Assembly (NCBI RefSeq): GCF_020360975.1
Contig: NW_025408681.1
Coordinates: forward strand, 186,001-250,000
From: Hirsutella rhossiliensis
Taxonomy: Eukaryota; Ascomycota; Sordariomycetes; Hypocreales; Ophiocordycipitaceae
DNA length: 64,000 nt
Direction of reading: 5' to 3'
In this document: in pieces, positions 19,705-30,365 of the stretch
How positions within the stretch are numbered: the stretch's first letter is position 1
Layout: each line of letters starts with the position of its first letter
Notes under the pieces: model-generated
Seen by the model: the letters and a program-made list of their open reading frames with translations, nothing else
Databases searched by the model: none
What the model was told of the DNA's origin: nothing
Program-made: the position numbers and the translations under genes

Positions 19705-20305
19705 AGTTGATATGATGATCTACATATATGAGGCGGGTGAGCTTCCTCCACATGGAAGCGGCCTGGCCAGATTAAGGTGGTCGGAACGGCACGGCTTCAA
19801 CAGCTCAATGCGGTTGGCCCCCCGCTATGAAGCCATTCGGTATAGTAGATTGGCATCAAGCAGTGCATACAACCTGATTCATGCACTTTGACTTGCATGC
19901 GTCTAAGCTCGGATTTACCAGGAGGTCGGAACGCCATGGGCCTGCAGAGGGCAACTTTCACGAGTCTGTAGTCAAAATGAACGTGGCCGTGACGATACCA
20001 TGAGCTCTCTGGTGGAGATGAACCAAACAAGGAAGGTCAAAGACACGAGCAAAGGGTGTCGTTGCTCCATTCCACATTGGGATTTGTGAGACAACAGCGC
20101 GGCTGCAGGAAGCGTGACTCTCAGCTGTGATAATTCCGCAAGATGAGTTTCGTGCTGGCTCGCAGAGCCAAGAACTTGGCTCTCCTCTGGTCGTCCCTGA
20201 TCTAGGCCTTGTCGAGGTCGTTGGTCGTGAGAAACATGAAAAGACAGGATTGTCAGGTGGGAAGGGAAGGAATAGAGGATAGATATCTGAGATAGGAAAG
20301 AATAA
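19705..20305. other. intergenic, no gene recognised
   Basis: Contains CCACATGGAAG...GGTCGGAACGG near 19750-19790, which resembles the copia 1 polypurine/LTR junction (4335-4373). It may be an old LTR scrap. Nothing else was recognised. Confidence 0.3.
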
Positions 20306-20829
20306 TTATTTACATGGCGATTCCTTCTGTTTATTCGTCTCCTCAAGAATCACCTCCATCGCCCTTTCTAAAAGTGCTCTGCCCTTATCGCTGTCTAACT
20401 CATTAACAAAACACGATCCTCGACCCTCCATAAAACTGCGCTCGCGCCGCAACTCGCTGATCTGACGAATCTTCTGGACTCTTCCTGCCATGCCTCGCGC
20501 ATACTAATTTCCATTTCGGCGCTGATACTCCTGAAAACAGGGATGTCCACTCCCACAGCCAACCTGGACGGCCCCCAAAAATTTCTATCTTCACTGAACT
20601 TTCGACAATACCAGTAACGGAGTAGAGATGATTTATCTTCGAGGTTGCGGAAATTGTGGTGGAGTCTTTTGTGAGGGTCCTGTACACATCTCATGCAATT
20701 TTCGGTGATGATCTGAAATGGTTGGATTCCAAGTCGGCACGGCTGATCATGGCTGCATTTCTTTTGATCAACGTCGTTGAGGTGACCGCACCTAACCGAG
20801 CCTTGAGTGACAATATGTGATGCCATCAT
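20306..20829 (-). CDS. Cys/His-rich hypothetical protein, spliced
   Basis: The ATG at 20829 (context AAAATGATGG) starts a frame with regularly spaced Cys and His: VRCGHLNDVDQKKCSHDQPC and ITENCMRCVQDPHKRLHHNF. This suggests a small metal-binding fold of the kind common in fungal orphan genes. The C-terminal end is probably in the frame 20491-20306 (IRQISELRRERSFMEGRG, ending NKQKESPCK), which needs an intron. A candidate is GTGGGA...AATTAG, about 20563-20511. The splice is not certain, and reading without an intron ends at 20395. Confidence 0.4.
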
Positions 20830-21260
20830 TTTAGCGCAGGTAGCTTGACAGCGCCTGTTCCAGTGGCAGAAGTCTTTGTGAATGGTGATGGCTACCGGTA
20901 AATCTATACATGCGCCATTCGACGCCTTATATGTCAAAAATCCCGCTCCATAGCTGCCAGCACTCTTTCTGCGCCTACATTGTGAGGAATAGCTATACAT
21001 GAAAAAGACGCTGTCACGGAACTATGCTGTGTCGTTGGCCGTGTCACCTGCGGCGTACACGCCGAGTGCAGGGTGGATGCAACATCAAACAGGCAAGACG
21101 TCTGCCGCAGAGAGCTACTGCAACCACCCTGGCACCCACATCGAATGGTCATTATGGGCTTAGGACTAGGTTTCACTTCACCTAGACAAGGCCGCTGGGC
21201 ATTGGAGCGGAACATTTGATGACGCTCTGCCCTGCTTATCAGGCAGTCACATAATTTAGC

Positions 21261-21362
21261 CGCAACGGCTTGCGCACCGTGACGGCTTGCGCATCGCAAC
21301 GGCTTGCGCATCGCAACGGCTTGCGCATCGCAACGGCTTGCGCACCGCTACGGCTTGCGTGC
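21261..21362 (+). repeat. 17-bp tandem repeat, six units
   Basis: Six units of CGCAACGGCTTGCGCAT with few changes. A related 17-bp array lies at 39467-39534. The unit is partly palindromic (GCAA...TTGC). Confidence 0.9.
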
Positions 21363-21623
21363 AATCATCTTATCCTCCTATGCATCAACGCACACAAGGC
21401 ATGGCCTGCCTTCCGTACCAATTAACTGGCGTTTTCCAGCAGGAAGAAATGAATTGAAGGAAGCGCACCTGGCACTTGTCACATGTTGTCCAAGCGTTAA
21501 TAACGACCTAGACATCTCTGCCTCCCATGCACAGCATGATCGAGTCGGACCCGGACGTGCGTTAACGGCATGTGTTGGGCGCAACACTACGATTCGAGTT
21601 AGCTGCCGCGGCGCTAGATGCAG

Positions 21624-21631
21624 TATAAATA
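21624..21631 (+). promoter_or_regulatory. TATA box of the 21713 gene
   Basis: TATAAATA stands 82 bp before the start codon at 21713, with a leader free of upstream ATGs except one out-of-frame. Confidence 0.55.
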
Positions 21632-21712
21632 GACCGGCCTGCACTGCGGATGGCTTTTCATTGAGACAAGTCTGAGCTGTCCTTTTGACTCCAAGCCTCG
21701 GTATCGCTCATC

Positions 21713-22393
21713 ATGGAAAGCGGCAGCCTCCTAGATCCCAACCTCTGGGTTCTGTACCAGGAAGTTCATGGACACGACATTGAGTATAAAGCAAAAAACT
21801 TCTGGCAGAATATTCTCATCAGACAATTCCCTTGGAACCTCAATTACACGGTCAACTCCGAGGTGAGCCCGGATGGAGATGACCGCACGAGGGTGGATCT
21901 TAGCATTGGCCAGATCCGTGAGGAGCATCACCAGACGTTACTTTTCCTCGAGGCAAAGAGAACAGGACAGGGAAACGCACTGATCCACGAGGCCGAGGAG
22001 CAACTTGAGAGAGGAGCCAAAAAGTTTCTCGAGAAAAGCGGATCACGCCTTCTGTACGGCATGACAACCTGGGGCACGAAGGCCCGTTGCTGGATCTTCG
22101 AGCGACGATCAGGCGGTAGCTTCAAGAAGACGCCTTTCTATGGGAAATACCAAGAAAATCTTAAAGATTCCTATATCGATGCCCACTCCGAACGGGCCTA
22201 TTTTATTTCGCTTTTCTTCTCCATCGTCAGGGATGAAGCCCCACCTCCTATGCCTTCCTCGCTCCAGTTACCGTCTCAGGCAGGGGGGTCGCAGGGAGGC
22301 TACGATTACTCGGGGTACCAGGCAGGGTCTTCGCAGGGAGGCTATTCTGGGGCTTGGGGGGAGGTGCAGTTTTCTACATATGATCAGTACTAG
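21713..22393 (+). CDS. PD-(D/E)XK-like domain protein with Gly/Tyr/Gln tail
   Basis: Intact 226-residue ORF, start MESGSLLDPNLWVLYQEVHG. Residues about 20-120 contain FWQNILIRQFPW, then RTRVDLSIGQIREEHHQTLL followed by FLEAKRTGQG. Asp...Glu-x-Lys after a beta-strand is the layout of the PD-(D/E)XK nuclease fold, so a nuclease-like core is inferred, not proven. LLYGMTTWGTKARCWIFERR fits a later strand pair. The tail from about residue 185 is Gly/Ser/Gln/Tyr-rich (GGSQGGYDYSGYQAGSSQGG), like prion-like low-complexity tails. No signal peptide. It has its own TATA box and a satellite array 350 bp upstream. Similar proteins exist as orphan families in filamentous fungi; function unknown. Confidence 0.65.
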   Translation: MESGSLLDPNLWVLYQEVHGHDIEYKAKNFWQNILIRQFPWNLNYTVNSEVSPDGDDRTRVDLSIGQIREEHHQTLLFLEAKRTGQGNALIHEAEEQLERGAKKFLEKSGSRLLYGMTTWGTKARCWIFERRSGGSFKKTPFYGKYQENLKDSYIDAHSERAYFISLFFSIVRDEAPPPMPSSLQLPSQAGGSQGGYDYSGYQAGSSQGGYSGAWGEVQFSTYDQY

Positions 22394-22877
22394 GATGTCT
22401 GCGTGGTGGAAAAGAGCAGAAGACGTCACGGGACTACGCGATTAATTTTCAAAGAAAAATACTATGTCACACCTTGCACTTAGAGCTTGTGGTGCAAGGC
22501 GTAAATCAGCCGAAGGCTGCGTGTCTGGTCAACAGTTAAGCAGTCACCGAACATTCAGTACAGTATCTACAACCATACATTCATCTGTGCCTTGCAAATG
22601 TCGTTCTTGTCGCGGGTAGCATCAAGTGGAGTTACGTAGACCCGTGGCCGATCTTGTACGGATTCTGGGTGAGAACCCGTCGTTTGCGAAGTTTCTGATC
22701 CCTCATTTTCATCTTAATTCCTCCCGGCGGTGACGCATAAGTCAGGTGATTGCTGTCAAACGGGGCATACATGTAAGGCGCACACACACAACGAAACGGA
22801 GAGTGAGGAACGGGGGCCAATGATTCAATTCATTGATCTCTGAAGAATCCATAAAATCCCGAGAATAGGCACCCTTC
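22394..22877. other. intergenic, no gene recognised
   Basis: Non-coding by eye, moderately AT-rich. Nothing was recognised apart from a short TTGCACTTAGAGCTTGTGGTGCAA dyad-like stretch near 22474. Confidence 0.3.
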
Positions 22878-24270
22878 TTATATGATAGCATCCTCCGTTT
22901 CCTGACGGCTTACCCCGAGACATCTCGGAGGTGTGCTTTCTCCTAGCGCGTGACAATCCAGCATCAGACCCTGCAGCGTTTTCACACGCGAGACGGCCAC
23001 GCAGCTCAAACCGGTCTGAAAGTCACGGCAGGACAGATCCGTCACGATCATGTCTTCGGTGACGCTCTGCGACTTGTGAACCGTAATGGCGTAGCATACG
23101 ACCAGGGGAAACAGCGTACGAGTGCAGAGTGTGGCTCCGACGAGGAAGTCCCTGTCTACAGGCAGAACCGGGGCAATCTTCCTGCCATCTGCGGTGGTCA
23201 GGAATACCGGCCCCGTGTACTTGTCAAACTCCATCACGATCACGCAGGGAGGGTTTTGCATGGGGTCAGCTCCAGGCGCCCAGGCGATATCGTATACTGT
23301 ACCACGTGCGCCGTTGCAGAGGCCAACTGGCTGCCAAAGGTTGGACATCAGCATCAGACGGGCTGATGCATTTTGCATATGGATGAGATGAAGTGGGAAG
23401 GTTGTCTCTCCAACTAAGCTATGAATGCCTCATCCTTATGTAGGAGGCAGCCAGGTCGGACTATCTAGGTGATCCGGCCGGTTTACAAGGCAGCCACATA
23501 CTGATGCCTGTTCACACGGCTGCCTGTTTCACACGGCTGCCTGTTCACACGGCTGCCTGTTCACACGGCTGCCTGTTCACACGGCTGCCTGTTCACATGG
23601 CTGTGCGTGCGGCAGCCGGTGTCCTTGATGCTTGGTGCCGTGCCCAACGCCCCAGTGTGCGTAGGGACACGCAAAAACGCATCACGGGCGTTAACGCGGG
23701 AATCTGCTTCGCAAGATTGCCTACCTTGTGGTCAGGAGCAGCAGCAGCGCCGGGCCCAACGTTCTTAGCCATGACTTGGATGACAGGCCGGCCTAGGCGG
23801 TCGAGGTGGTAGTGGTTATATTCGTTCACCCCGTCTTTCGTGGCATATCCTCGTAGGGAATTGACGAACCTGGCAACCTCCTGATCATCCAGCTTCGCCT
23901 GCACACGGCTGGAGAGGAGCTTCCAGGACTCCTGGGATAGATGGTGCAGTCGCAATTCCTCGAGGGCCGTGCGAAATGCCTCCTGGTCTTTGCCGCGCTG
24001 ACGCTGGGCAACCTTCCAAGAAAACCGTCTTGTCGAGGCGCCGATATTCGTTCCTGCCCTTGATCTCTAGGCCTGCACCTCCTTGCCGTAATAAAGAGGT
24101 TTCTGCAGTACAGGGGGGGCTGAAAGAAGTCGCCAACCAGGGTCCAGGAGGATTCTAAGACCACCAAAGAACTCCTCATTCCTATTCGGAAACGCCTCAC
24201 GGAGACGGTCATCAATCCATGACAGCTGTCGCAGACCCAGCATGCTCTTCTCATTGACTACCCGTGCCAC
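22878..24270 (-). pseudogene. Helitron PIF1-like helicase, C-terminal fragment
   Basis: Three minus-strand pieces form the end of a Helitron helicase. 24270-24067 has VVNEKSMLGLRQLSWIDDRL and FFGGLRILL, the Walker B area (the usual Asp-Glu reads Asn-Glu). 23955-23593 has VARFVNSLRGYATKDGVNEY and HYHLDRLGRPVIQVMAKN. 23378-22878 has ASARLMLMSNLWQPVGLCNG and AITVHKSQSVTEDMIVTDLS, the last helicase motifs. A 16-bp tandem repeat at 23506-23602 separates the last two pieces. At 24270 the gene is cut by the LINE insertion; the part beyond the LINE (after 29595) is not recognisable as helicase. Confidence 0.82.
23506..23602 (+). repeat. 16-bp tandem repeat, six units
   Basis: Six copies of GCCTGTTCACACGGCT, one with an extra T and the last with one substitution. 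It sits inside the decayed Helitron helicase. Confidence 0.9.
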
Positions 24271-24642
24271 GCCCCAATAAGCTGAGTAGTAGTAGTAGTA
24301 GTATTGATTACCGTCTGGGACATCCCTATAAGGGCAAAAGACGTGCTAGGCTAGGTATAGTACAAGATGAGGGTGCTCGCCGGAAACCCGTCGCGCGTTC
24401 CTTTCTTCCACCTCCCTATCCAGCAATTCTTGGGCTCGGTGGCCGCTCGGATTCTCAGGTCCCTTCTCCCGTCAGCGGGTTCCGGGCTCGGAGGCAAAGC
24501 CGTAATAGCAGTCAGTCTTCGGTCAGAGCCGAGTGACTGAGAAACCCACACGGTCAGCTGGACCATAGGCCCCTCGAGGGCCTACAGGCAGAAACAAAGG
24601 AAAAGAAGAGAGAACGAGTGTTAACTGGGCAGCAGCCCCGTG

Positions 24643-27600
24643 CTAGTGGCGGTGGCAGATTCGATCAAAGAACCCCGTCTCCATCACCAGCCCGAGGAAC
24701 CGGTCAAAGCCCCGCCCTAGCGCTTGGCTGATGGCCTCATCCGCCGTCGGAACCAACCTCAGGCGGTGTCGAGTGCTAATCTTCCGGCAGTAGAAGATGT
24801 GTGTCGGCGATTTTCTCCTCCCGCAGGAACATTCAATCCGGACCTCTTGGTGGTCGAACCTCTCATGATAGTCGGCAAAGTCTCCGTGCCCGCTCCTTGC
24901 GGCAAGCAGGTGGCGGAGGTGCTGTCGTTTGGTGTGCAGCTCCGGCGGGCACCCGAGCAAGGCCTTGAGCTCTAGGCTCTTGTAGCTGCTCGGGGTCGCC
25001 GCGGCCCACCAGTCTTGGAAATCGCGACTGGCCGCAGCCTTTGCCTGTCTCTTGATGAACGCGTAGGTCGGAGGCCTGTCCGGGCCGTCAGATCGGCAGC
25101 CCTCTTTCGCCAGCCCGTCAGCCCGCTCGTTGCCGATTATACCCTCATGGCCGGGGCACCAGCGCGTGCTGACATCTCCGTGACGAGCTGCGACCTCGAC
25201 GAATGTCACCGCCGCCGCTTGCGACGAGATCGACGGGCCGCCCCGTATGGCCCGTATGGCAGCCGTATTATCAAGACAGATCACGATCGGGCGTTGCCGG
25301 TCCAGGCTCGTCGGGGCCCAAGCCAGCGCCACTTGGAGTCCTTTGAGAGCGCCCTCGACCTCGGCGTCGTATACCTCGGCCAGTGGCATCCGGCCGCTGC
25401 CGTAGACCACTTCGTCTGGGCCTAGCCAGACCGAGTACCCATACCCGCATGCGCCGTCCTCGCTCTTCGAGCCGTCAGTGTAGACGATGAGCGTATCTTC
25501 GGAGCATGCCCGGAGCCACTCACGGAAACTCCTCGCCGCCTGGGTCTTGTCTAAGCCTCCTGTCGGATCCGGCTGCGGAGGGGCTGGGGGTTGAAGTCTG
25601 GGCCTCGGCGCTTGGGCCGTCATTTGGTGAAGGCGGAGCAGTCGCGAGGCCTGCTGCTTTCGGGCCGCGCAGGGTGGCCGTATGCCATACTCCTGCATCA
25701 ACTGCCGGCCAGGCGTTGGGAGGATGCTCATGCGGGGCGTCAGCGGGTGCCGTGCATCCAAAGAGCGTAGGCGCACCGCAGCGCGCCTTAGAGCGTCCGT
25801 AAGAAGTAGCGTGGCGGGCGGTATGCCGGTCTCCCGGTGGAGGCCCGCAATTGGCGTGGTGCGCCATGCAGGTGCGATAGCGCGCATCGCCACGTTCAGC
25901 GTCTGCTGGATTCTATCCTTCAAGTAAGTGATTCGCGCCGGGATCAGCCGGCACGATCCCCACACCGGCCGGAGCGTCCCTGGATGCCAGACGTGGGCCC
26001 CATAAAGGAGGATCGGGAGGACGCAGGCCGTGACCGCATGTCGAGTCGACCGAGGAGGAATTCCGCGCCGCGTGTTCGAGAGGTTTTGGATAAACTCGGC
26101 GACCTTCTTCGCCTTTGCGGCCCACTTCTCCACATGCGTTCGGAACGAGAGCTTTCTGTCATACCAGACACCGAGCCAGCGGAGGTCGGGCCTCCAGCCT
26201 CTCGGGGTAGACAAGTCTCTCTTGCCCGGCTTAGGGATCATCACCACCTTCGCAACGCGGAAGCAGGTCGGGTGGTAGCCCTGGTGTAGGCAGCCCTCGT
26301 ACAGCTCCCTCACAGCCTCGCCGATGTGGTTCCAGGCCCGACGCAGCATCCGGACTGTGATGCCGTCCACTCCCGGAGAGGTGTTCCCGGTAGAGGTGCA
26401 TGCGTGCGTCGCTTCGGCGAGCGTGACGCTGCAATCGACGGACCTGTGCGGGGCCGCGACCTCCGGAATCCAGGGGTCTCGGATGTCGTCCGCGGCCACG
26501 CGCCTCTCTAGAATCTCGGCCCGAAGTGCCTTCGCCTTCTCCGCCTGGGTTTCGTAGACCGTCTCGCCTACTTTGATAGGCGGGGCTCGGAATGGACTCG
26601 GTCTCTTCGACCATCGCATGATCTTATAGACGTCCTGGTTACTTTCGGCGCCTTCTAATACCCTCTGCCAGAAGCGTCTCTTAGCTCGTCACACCGCCTG
26701 GCGTAGCTCCTGCCGAGCTACCTGGACCTCCCTGCCGTGCCCTGTAGGAAATATCCTCCTCATAGCCCTCAGCTGGGCCGCCGCCGCGGCACACTCGTCG
26801 TTCCACCATGCGGTGCCTCTCGTCTTCATTCTAGGCCGCCGGCCTGTGGCATTGGGCGCCTCTTGAAGCAGGTAAGACAATGCCTCAGCCAGTCTCTCTA
26901 GGTGCTGGGGCTCAGCTGCCGGCCGGGGTAGCGCGGTGGCCCCGTCTCTCACGAGCTCTTCGAATCGCGTCATCTCTTCCTCCGAGCTGACCCTTGGTCT
27001 GCCAGTTCTCGCGGGAGAGATGGTTTCACCAGGAAGCGTGATGCTGATCGTAAAATGGTCCGAGCCTGTATATAGGTGTTCTTCTATAAGCGCGTCGGCC
27101 GCCGCGATATTAGCGAACGCCAAGTCTATTGTGTTGCCTCGTACGTGCGTGGCCTTGCCCGGCGCGTTTAGCAGCCCAAGCCCGCGATGCGCTGCCCATT
27201 CGGCAATCGCCGCCCCGTGTCTGGCAGTCCGCACTCCGAGCTGCCACGAGCAGTGGTGGGCGTTGAAGTCGCCCGCGACAAGGCATCTCTCAGGCACCTC
27301 CTGCTGGTGGAGGAGGTAATCAAGCGGCCCAGGGGTCCTCTCATGTCGATAGAAGTTGATGATGAGGATGTCGTTGACCCGGAGCCAGAGTATGTCGCGC
27401 GTAGGTGTCGGACAGATCTGCTCGACCCGGATATTCGTGTCGTTACGGGCGTATGACATCACTCTCGGGGCCTGGCCTGGCTCCCACGTTCGTTCTGGCG
27501 CAAAGACGTGGAAAGCCTGGTGTGTCTGGGTCCTGCATATCTCGCTCTTCCTTTCTATCCAGACATTTGGTTCCTGGATAAGCACGACATCGTAATTTTC

Positions 27601-27723
27601 GGCCTCCGCTAGTCGTAGGGCCATGCTGTGAAATAGCCCTGCTTTGGCCACATTGGCCTGGAGGACTCGAATCGTCCTCCCGTCTCGGCTTCTTGATCTT
27701 GTGGGCTTACAACTCATTGGCAT
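24643..27723 (-). pseudogene. LINE ORF2: endonuclease and RNase H, RT core deleted
   Basis: One frame throughout, with a single TGA at 26691-26689. The N-terminal part (27723-26692) is an APE-type endonuclease: RVLQANVAKAG, VVLIQEPN, LVAGDFNAHHCSW, NTIDLAFAN and YTGSDHFTISI are all present. Next comes the start of the reverse transcriptase (SPGVDGITVRML, VVMIPKPGKRDL, GWRP). At about 26185 the frame jumps from motif 1 to the thumb (LRWLGVWYDRKLSF). Motifs A, B and the catalytic Tyr-Ala-Asp-Asp are missing although the frame is kept. RNase H follows (IVYTDGSKSEDG, AEVEGALKGLQVAL, WCPGHEGIIGNERADGLAK), then a terminal zinc motif (CSCGRRKSPTHIFYCRK). ORF2 starts 17 bp before the ORF1 stop. Confidence 0.9.
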
Positions 27724-29180
27724 CTGGGCGCGTGTCCTGTCGACGTCTCTTCTTCGGAGACTCTGCGCTGCTTGTTGCGACTACTATCTCGTCCTGCGGG
27801 GGAAGGAGAGCTATGGGGTCGTGCGCCTGCGAGCTGCCGGACGGTGGCTGCTGCGTTTGACCTTGATGTTGGTCTTGTTGCCTGCCGAGGCGGGCCTCGA
27901 CGGCTCTTGCACAGGGTGAGATGTTCGGTCCGTCAGACGGTCGAGGGGAGGCGGTTGACACAAGCCGTTCAAACTCCATGTCGGTCTGCCGGTATAGCTG
28001 GGTCCCCATCTTTCTTACTGCTTGCTTTTCCGTCTTGGAAAGCCGCACGAGCTGGCCACGTGAGCGCCTAGGTCTGGCAGGGCACTGACTGTGGTCTGCT
28101 GAGAAGGGTCCGAGGCAGTTGGCGCACCTCTCCGGACGGTCACAGTCGTTACCGTCGTGGTCTTTTCCCCCGCAGCGTCGACACGCCTGTTTTCGGTCGC
28201 ACGTGAAACGGGAATGGTAGTCCCAGCAATTATCACATTGGGTAGGCTGGCGGTTCTTGGTGATTAGTCGCGCCAGTCGGCTGGTACCGAAGAGCCGCTA
28301 TCTCCTCTGGATCGCTGATTCGAACGACACGATCATTGTCACAGTGGGCTGGTCCGAGCCCTTAGCCCGTCCCTTGGCCTCGCGCACATCTACCGGCTCC
28401 AAGCCTGTCTGGAGCCTGACCTCTTCTCTGAAAGCTTGGTCATAGTCTACTGCGGCCCCCCAGATATCTGTGAGCCGCCTGGGACAGTCAGCTACCGCAT
28501 ACGTGTGCCACTTCTGGAAGCCTTCAACCGTCACCGCTCCGAGGCATGCCGCCCAGTCGCCCTGCCTTTCGATCAGTAAGTCCCTCGCCTCCTGATCTGA
28601 GACACGAATAGCCCATCCTGTCTTGACCCGGGCGACTTGTGGCATGCGTTCTATGCCAAGATTGAGCGTCTTGGCAACGTGGGCTCTGATTGCGTGTCCC
28701 TGATGGCCCCACGCGGGGGACCCGTCTCCGAGCCGGACGAAGACGCGCAGGTCGTTCTTTGGCGGTTTGACCGGTGGAGCCTTCTGCGGCTGCGGGTGGG
28801 CCGGCACAGAGCCCCCTGTCTGCGCCATGCCCTTCCGAGCCATAGCGGCATAGGTTGGTGCCGCAGCCGTCTGGTTGCGGCGATTGTTGGTGTTCTTGCC
28901 GATGCGCGTCGGCGCGCCGCTGAGCGTTGTCCCAGTAGCTGAGGAAGTCACGTGAAAATTCGTTGGCGAAGCGGAGCGAGTGTCCCGACGTGAATCGGGC
29001 AGCCGTCTGGTCGAAGGCCGTGCAGAAGGCACGGAACACGGCTAGCTTTGCCTGCTGTGCTTCCATCTGGCTGGCGATGAGTCTCTCTGCCACGTGTGCG
29101 ACACTGACTGATGAGTCCCGGGCCTCGGGGAAGTCATCGGGTTTGTCTGTCTCATTTTCGGTTGCTGCGTCTCCCATCAC
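27707..29180 (-). pseudogene. LINE ORF1, Gag-like with zinc knuckles
   Basis: RNA-binding structural protein of the LINE. The N-terminal piece (29180 to about 28910) has AKLAVFRAFCTAFDQTAARF. A frameshift leads to the frame 29032-27707, with DLRVFVRLGDGSPAWGHQGH and WAIRVSDQEARDLLIERQGD (an RRM-like region). An in-frame TAG stands at 28300-28298, where the related LINE has a Trp codon. Beyond it are zinc knuckles CDNCWDYHSRFTC, CRRCGGKDHDGNDC and CANCLGPFSADHSQC. The stop overlaps the ORF2 start. Confidence 0.82.
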
Positions 29181-29621
29181 ATCATCTTGGCGGTCGGCGT
29201 CGGTATGACCGTTGTCGGTTTTGTCGCTATTGTTGCCGCTCGAGGTGGTGAGTGGAGGTTCGTCGGGTCGCTGAGTGCGTCGTCGCGACGGCAGTTCGGC
29301 GAGGCCGCCGAGTGGGGCCTGCCGAAGGAGCGCTTCTGGCTCCTGAAGCGTTCGTAGGAGTCCTGGGCTCCTGGTCCTGGGGCATCAGTCGCGCCTGGTC
29401 CGTGGGATTGGGTGCCATAGCCGCCCTCAGCCCGAAGCTGAGCGAGGGTTTGATACGCCCTCGTTAGCAGCTGTGTGGTGAATACAGTGAAACTCTTAAC
29501 AGCTAGTGCCAAGAAAGTATGAATGCACTTTTTGAACAGCTTGTGGACTTAGCTGGTAAAGGCTTGGATAATCAACGAGGCCCAATAAGCTGAGCTGGTG
29601 AGGAACGAACGCGAAATAAGT

Positions 29622-29840
29622 GGGGCGTGGCACGGGTACTGTCGGCTAGTATAGGCACCGCTGTTAGTAGGTCACCTGAAGGATCAAGGGAGGGCCACGT
29701 GAAGGATCATTATGAGGCCATGTATCGGGGACCCATAAAGACTTCACGTATGGGGCCAGTTTGGTGCCTATGTAAGTCACCTGAGGGTCCCTCTGACTAC
29801 GGCATAAATAGGGCCCTGTGGCCGCTTCTTTCTAGCTAGA
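29622..29840 (+). repeat. possible LTR-like fragment with TATA box
   Basis: Begins GGGGCGTGGCACGGGTA as at 9004. GGATCA and GGTCACCTGA/AAGTCACCTGAGG recur as short direct repeats, and GCATAAATAGGG (about 29801) resembles a core promoter. Just outside the LINE target duplication. The third copy of the 17-mer, inverted, lies on the other side of the LINE (24259-24275). Confidence 0.35.
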
Positions 29841-30365
29841 TCATGCATCCTTATCCCTTCTTGTGCTGCCCCTACCTCATGAGTACCAGAATAACAGTCC
29901 ATCGACAGGTACCTAATCGACCGCAAGCGAAGCTCCATAAAGTCAGCTCTCCGTCCGGAAAGAAATTGGTGGAGTCCCGATATCCACTTATCTACTGACA
30001 CCAGCCACTCCAGCCTACTTTGGAGCCATACAAAAAGTCGGTCAATCAGGTATGAGCAAACTTATCAATCCCTGTCTGAGAAAAAAACTTATTCGATCAA
30101 TGTAAAGTCAGCCTATCGTAACTTACGGCTGAAATGGACAGCCACTTGTCATCTGGGGTTGTTTGCTTTTTTTGGGTGCCCGACCCACTCACCCTCGTTC
30201 TTAAAGCTCGTTCCGCCTTGCACAATGTTTCTGTCCTGTCAGTGCCTCGTCCACGACCATGTCCATCCAGATATGCGCTGCGTCACGTTGTGCACTCTGC
30301 CAGTTCAAGATCAATTTGAGAGACAAAATAGTCATACGTTTGCCTCCCCATCCGCCCTTTAACAC
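29841..30365. other. no gene recognised
   Basis: May hold the promoter and 5' exon of the gene at 30366. No motif could be assigned with confidence. Confidence 0.3.

Larger units (their letters stand above)
24273..29594 (-). mobile_element. Tad-like LINE, complete ends, 14-bp target duplication
   Basis: The element proper is 24287-29580 on the minus strand. CCCAATAAGCTGAG occurs at both flanks (24273-24286 and 29581-29594). The 3' end (left) is a short simple-repeat tail of TAC units. The element has ORF1 (zinc knuckles) and ORF2 (endonuclease, RNase H), so it belongs to the fungal Tad/I-like group. It landed in the Helitron helicase. It is about 0.55 kb shorter than the related LINE at 54300-60139, which is accounted for by loss of most of the reverse transcriptase. 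Confidence 0.9.

Noticed and set aside
21261..21362. CRISPR-like array
   Set aside because: Units are contiguous without spacers and the genome is fungal; it is a minisatellite. The same applies to 23506-23602.
22950..23391. plus-strand ORFs over the Helitron helicase fragment
   Set aside because: All overlap the motif-bearing minus-strand frame and lack family features.
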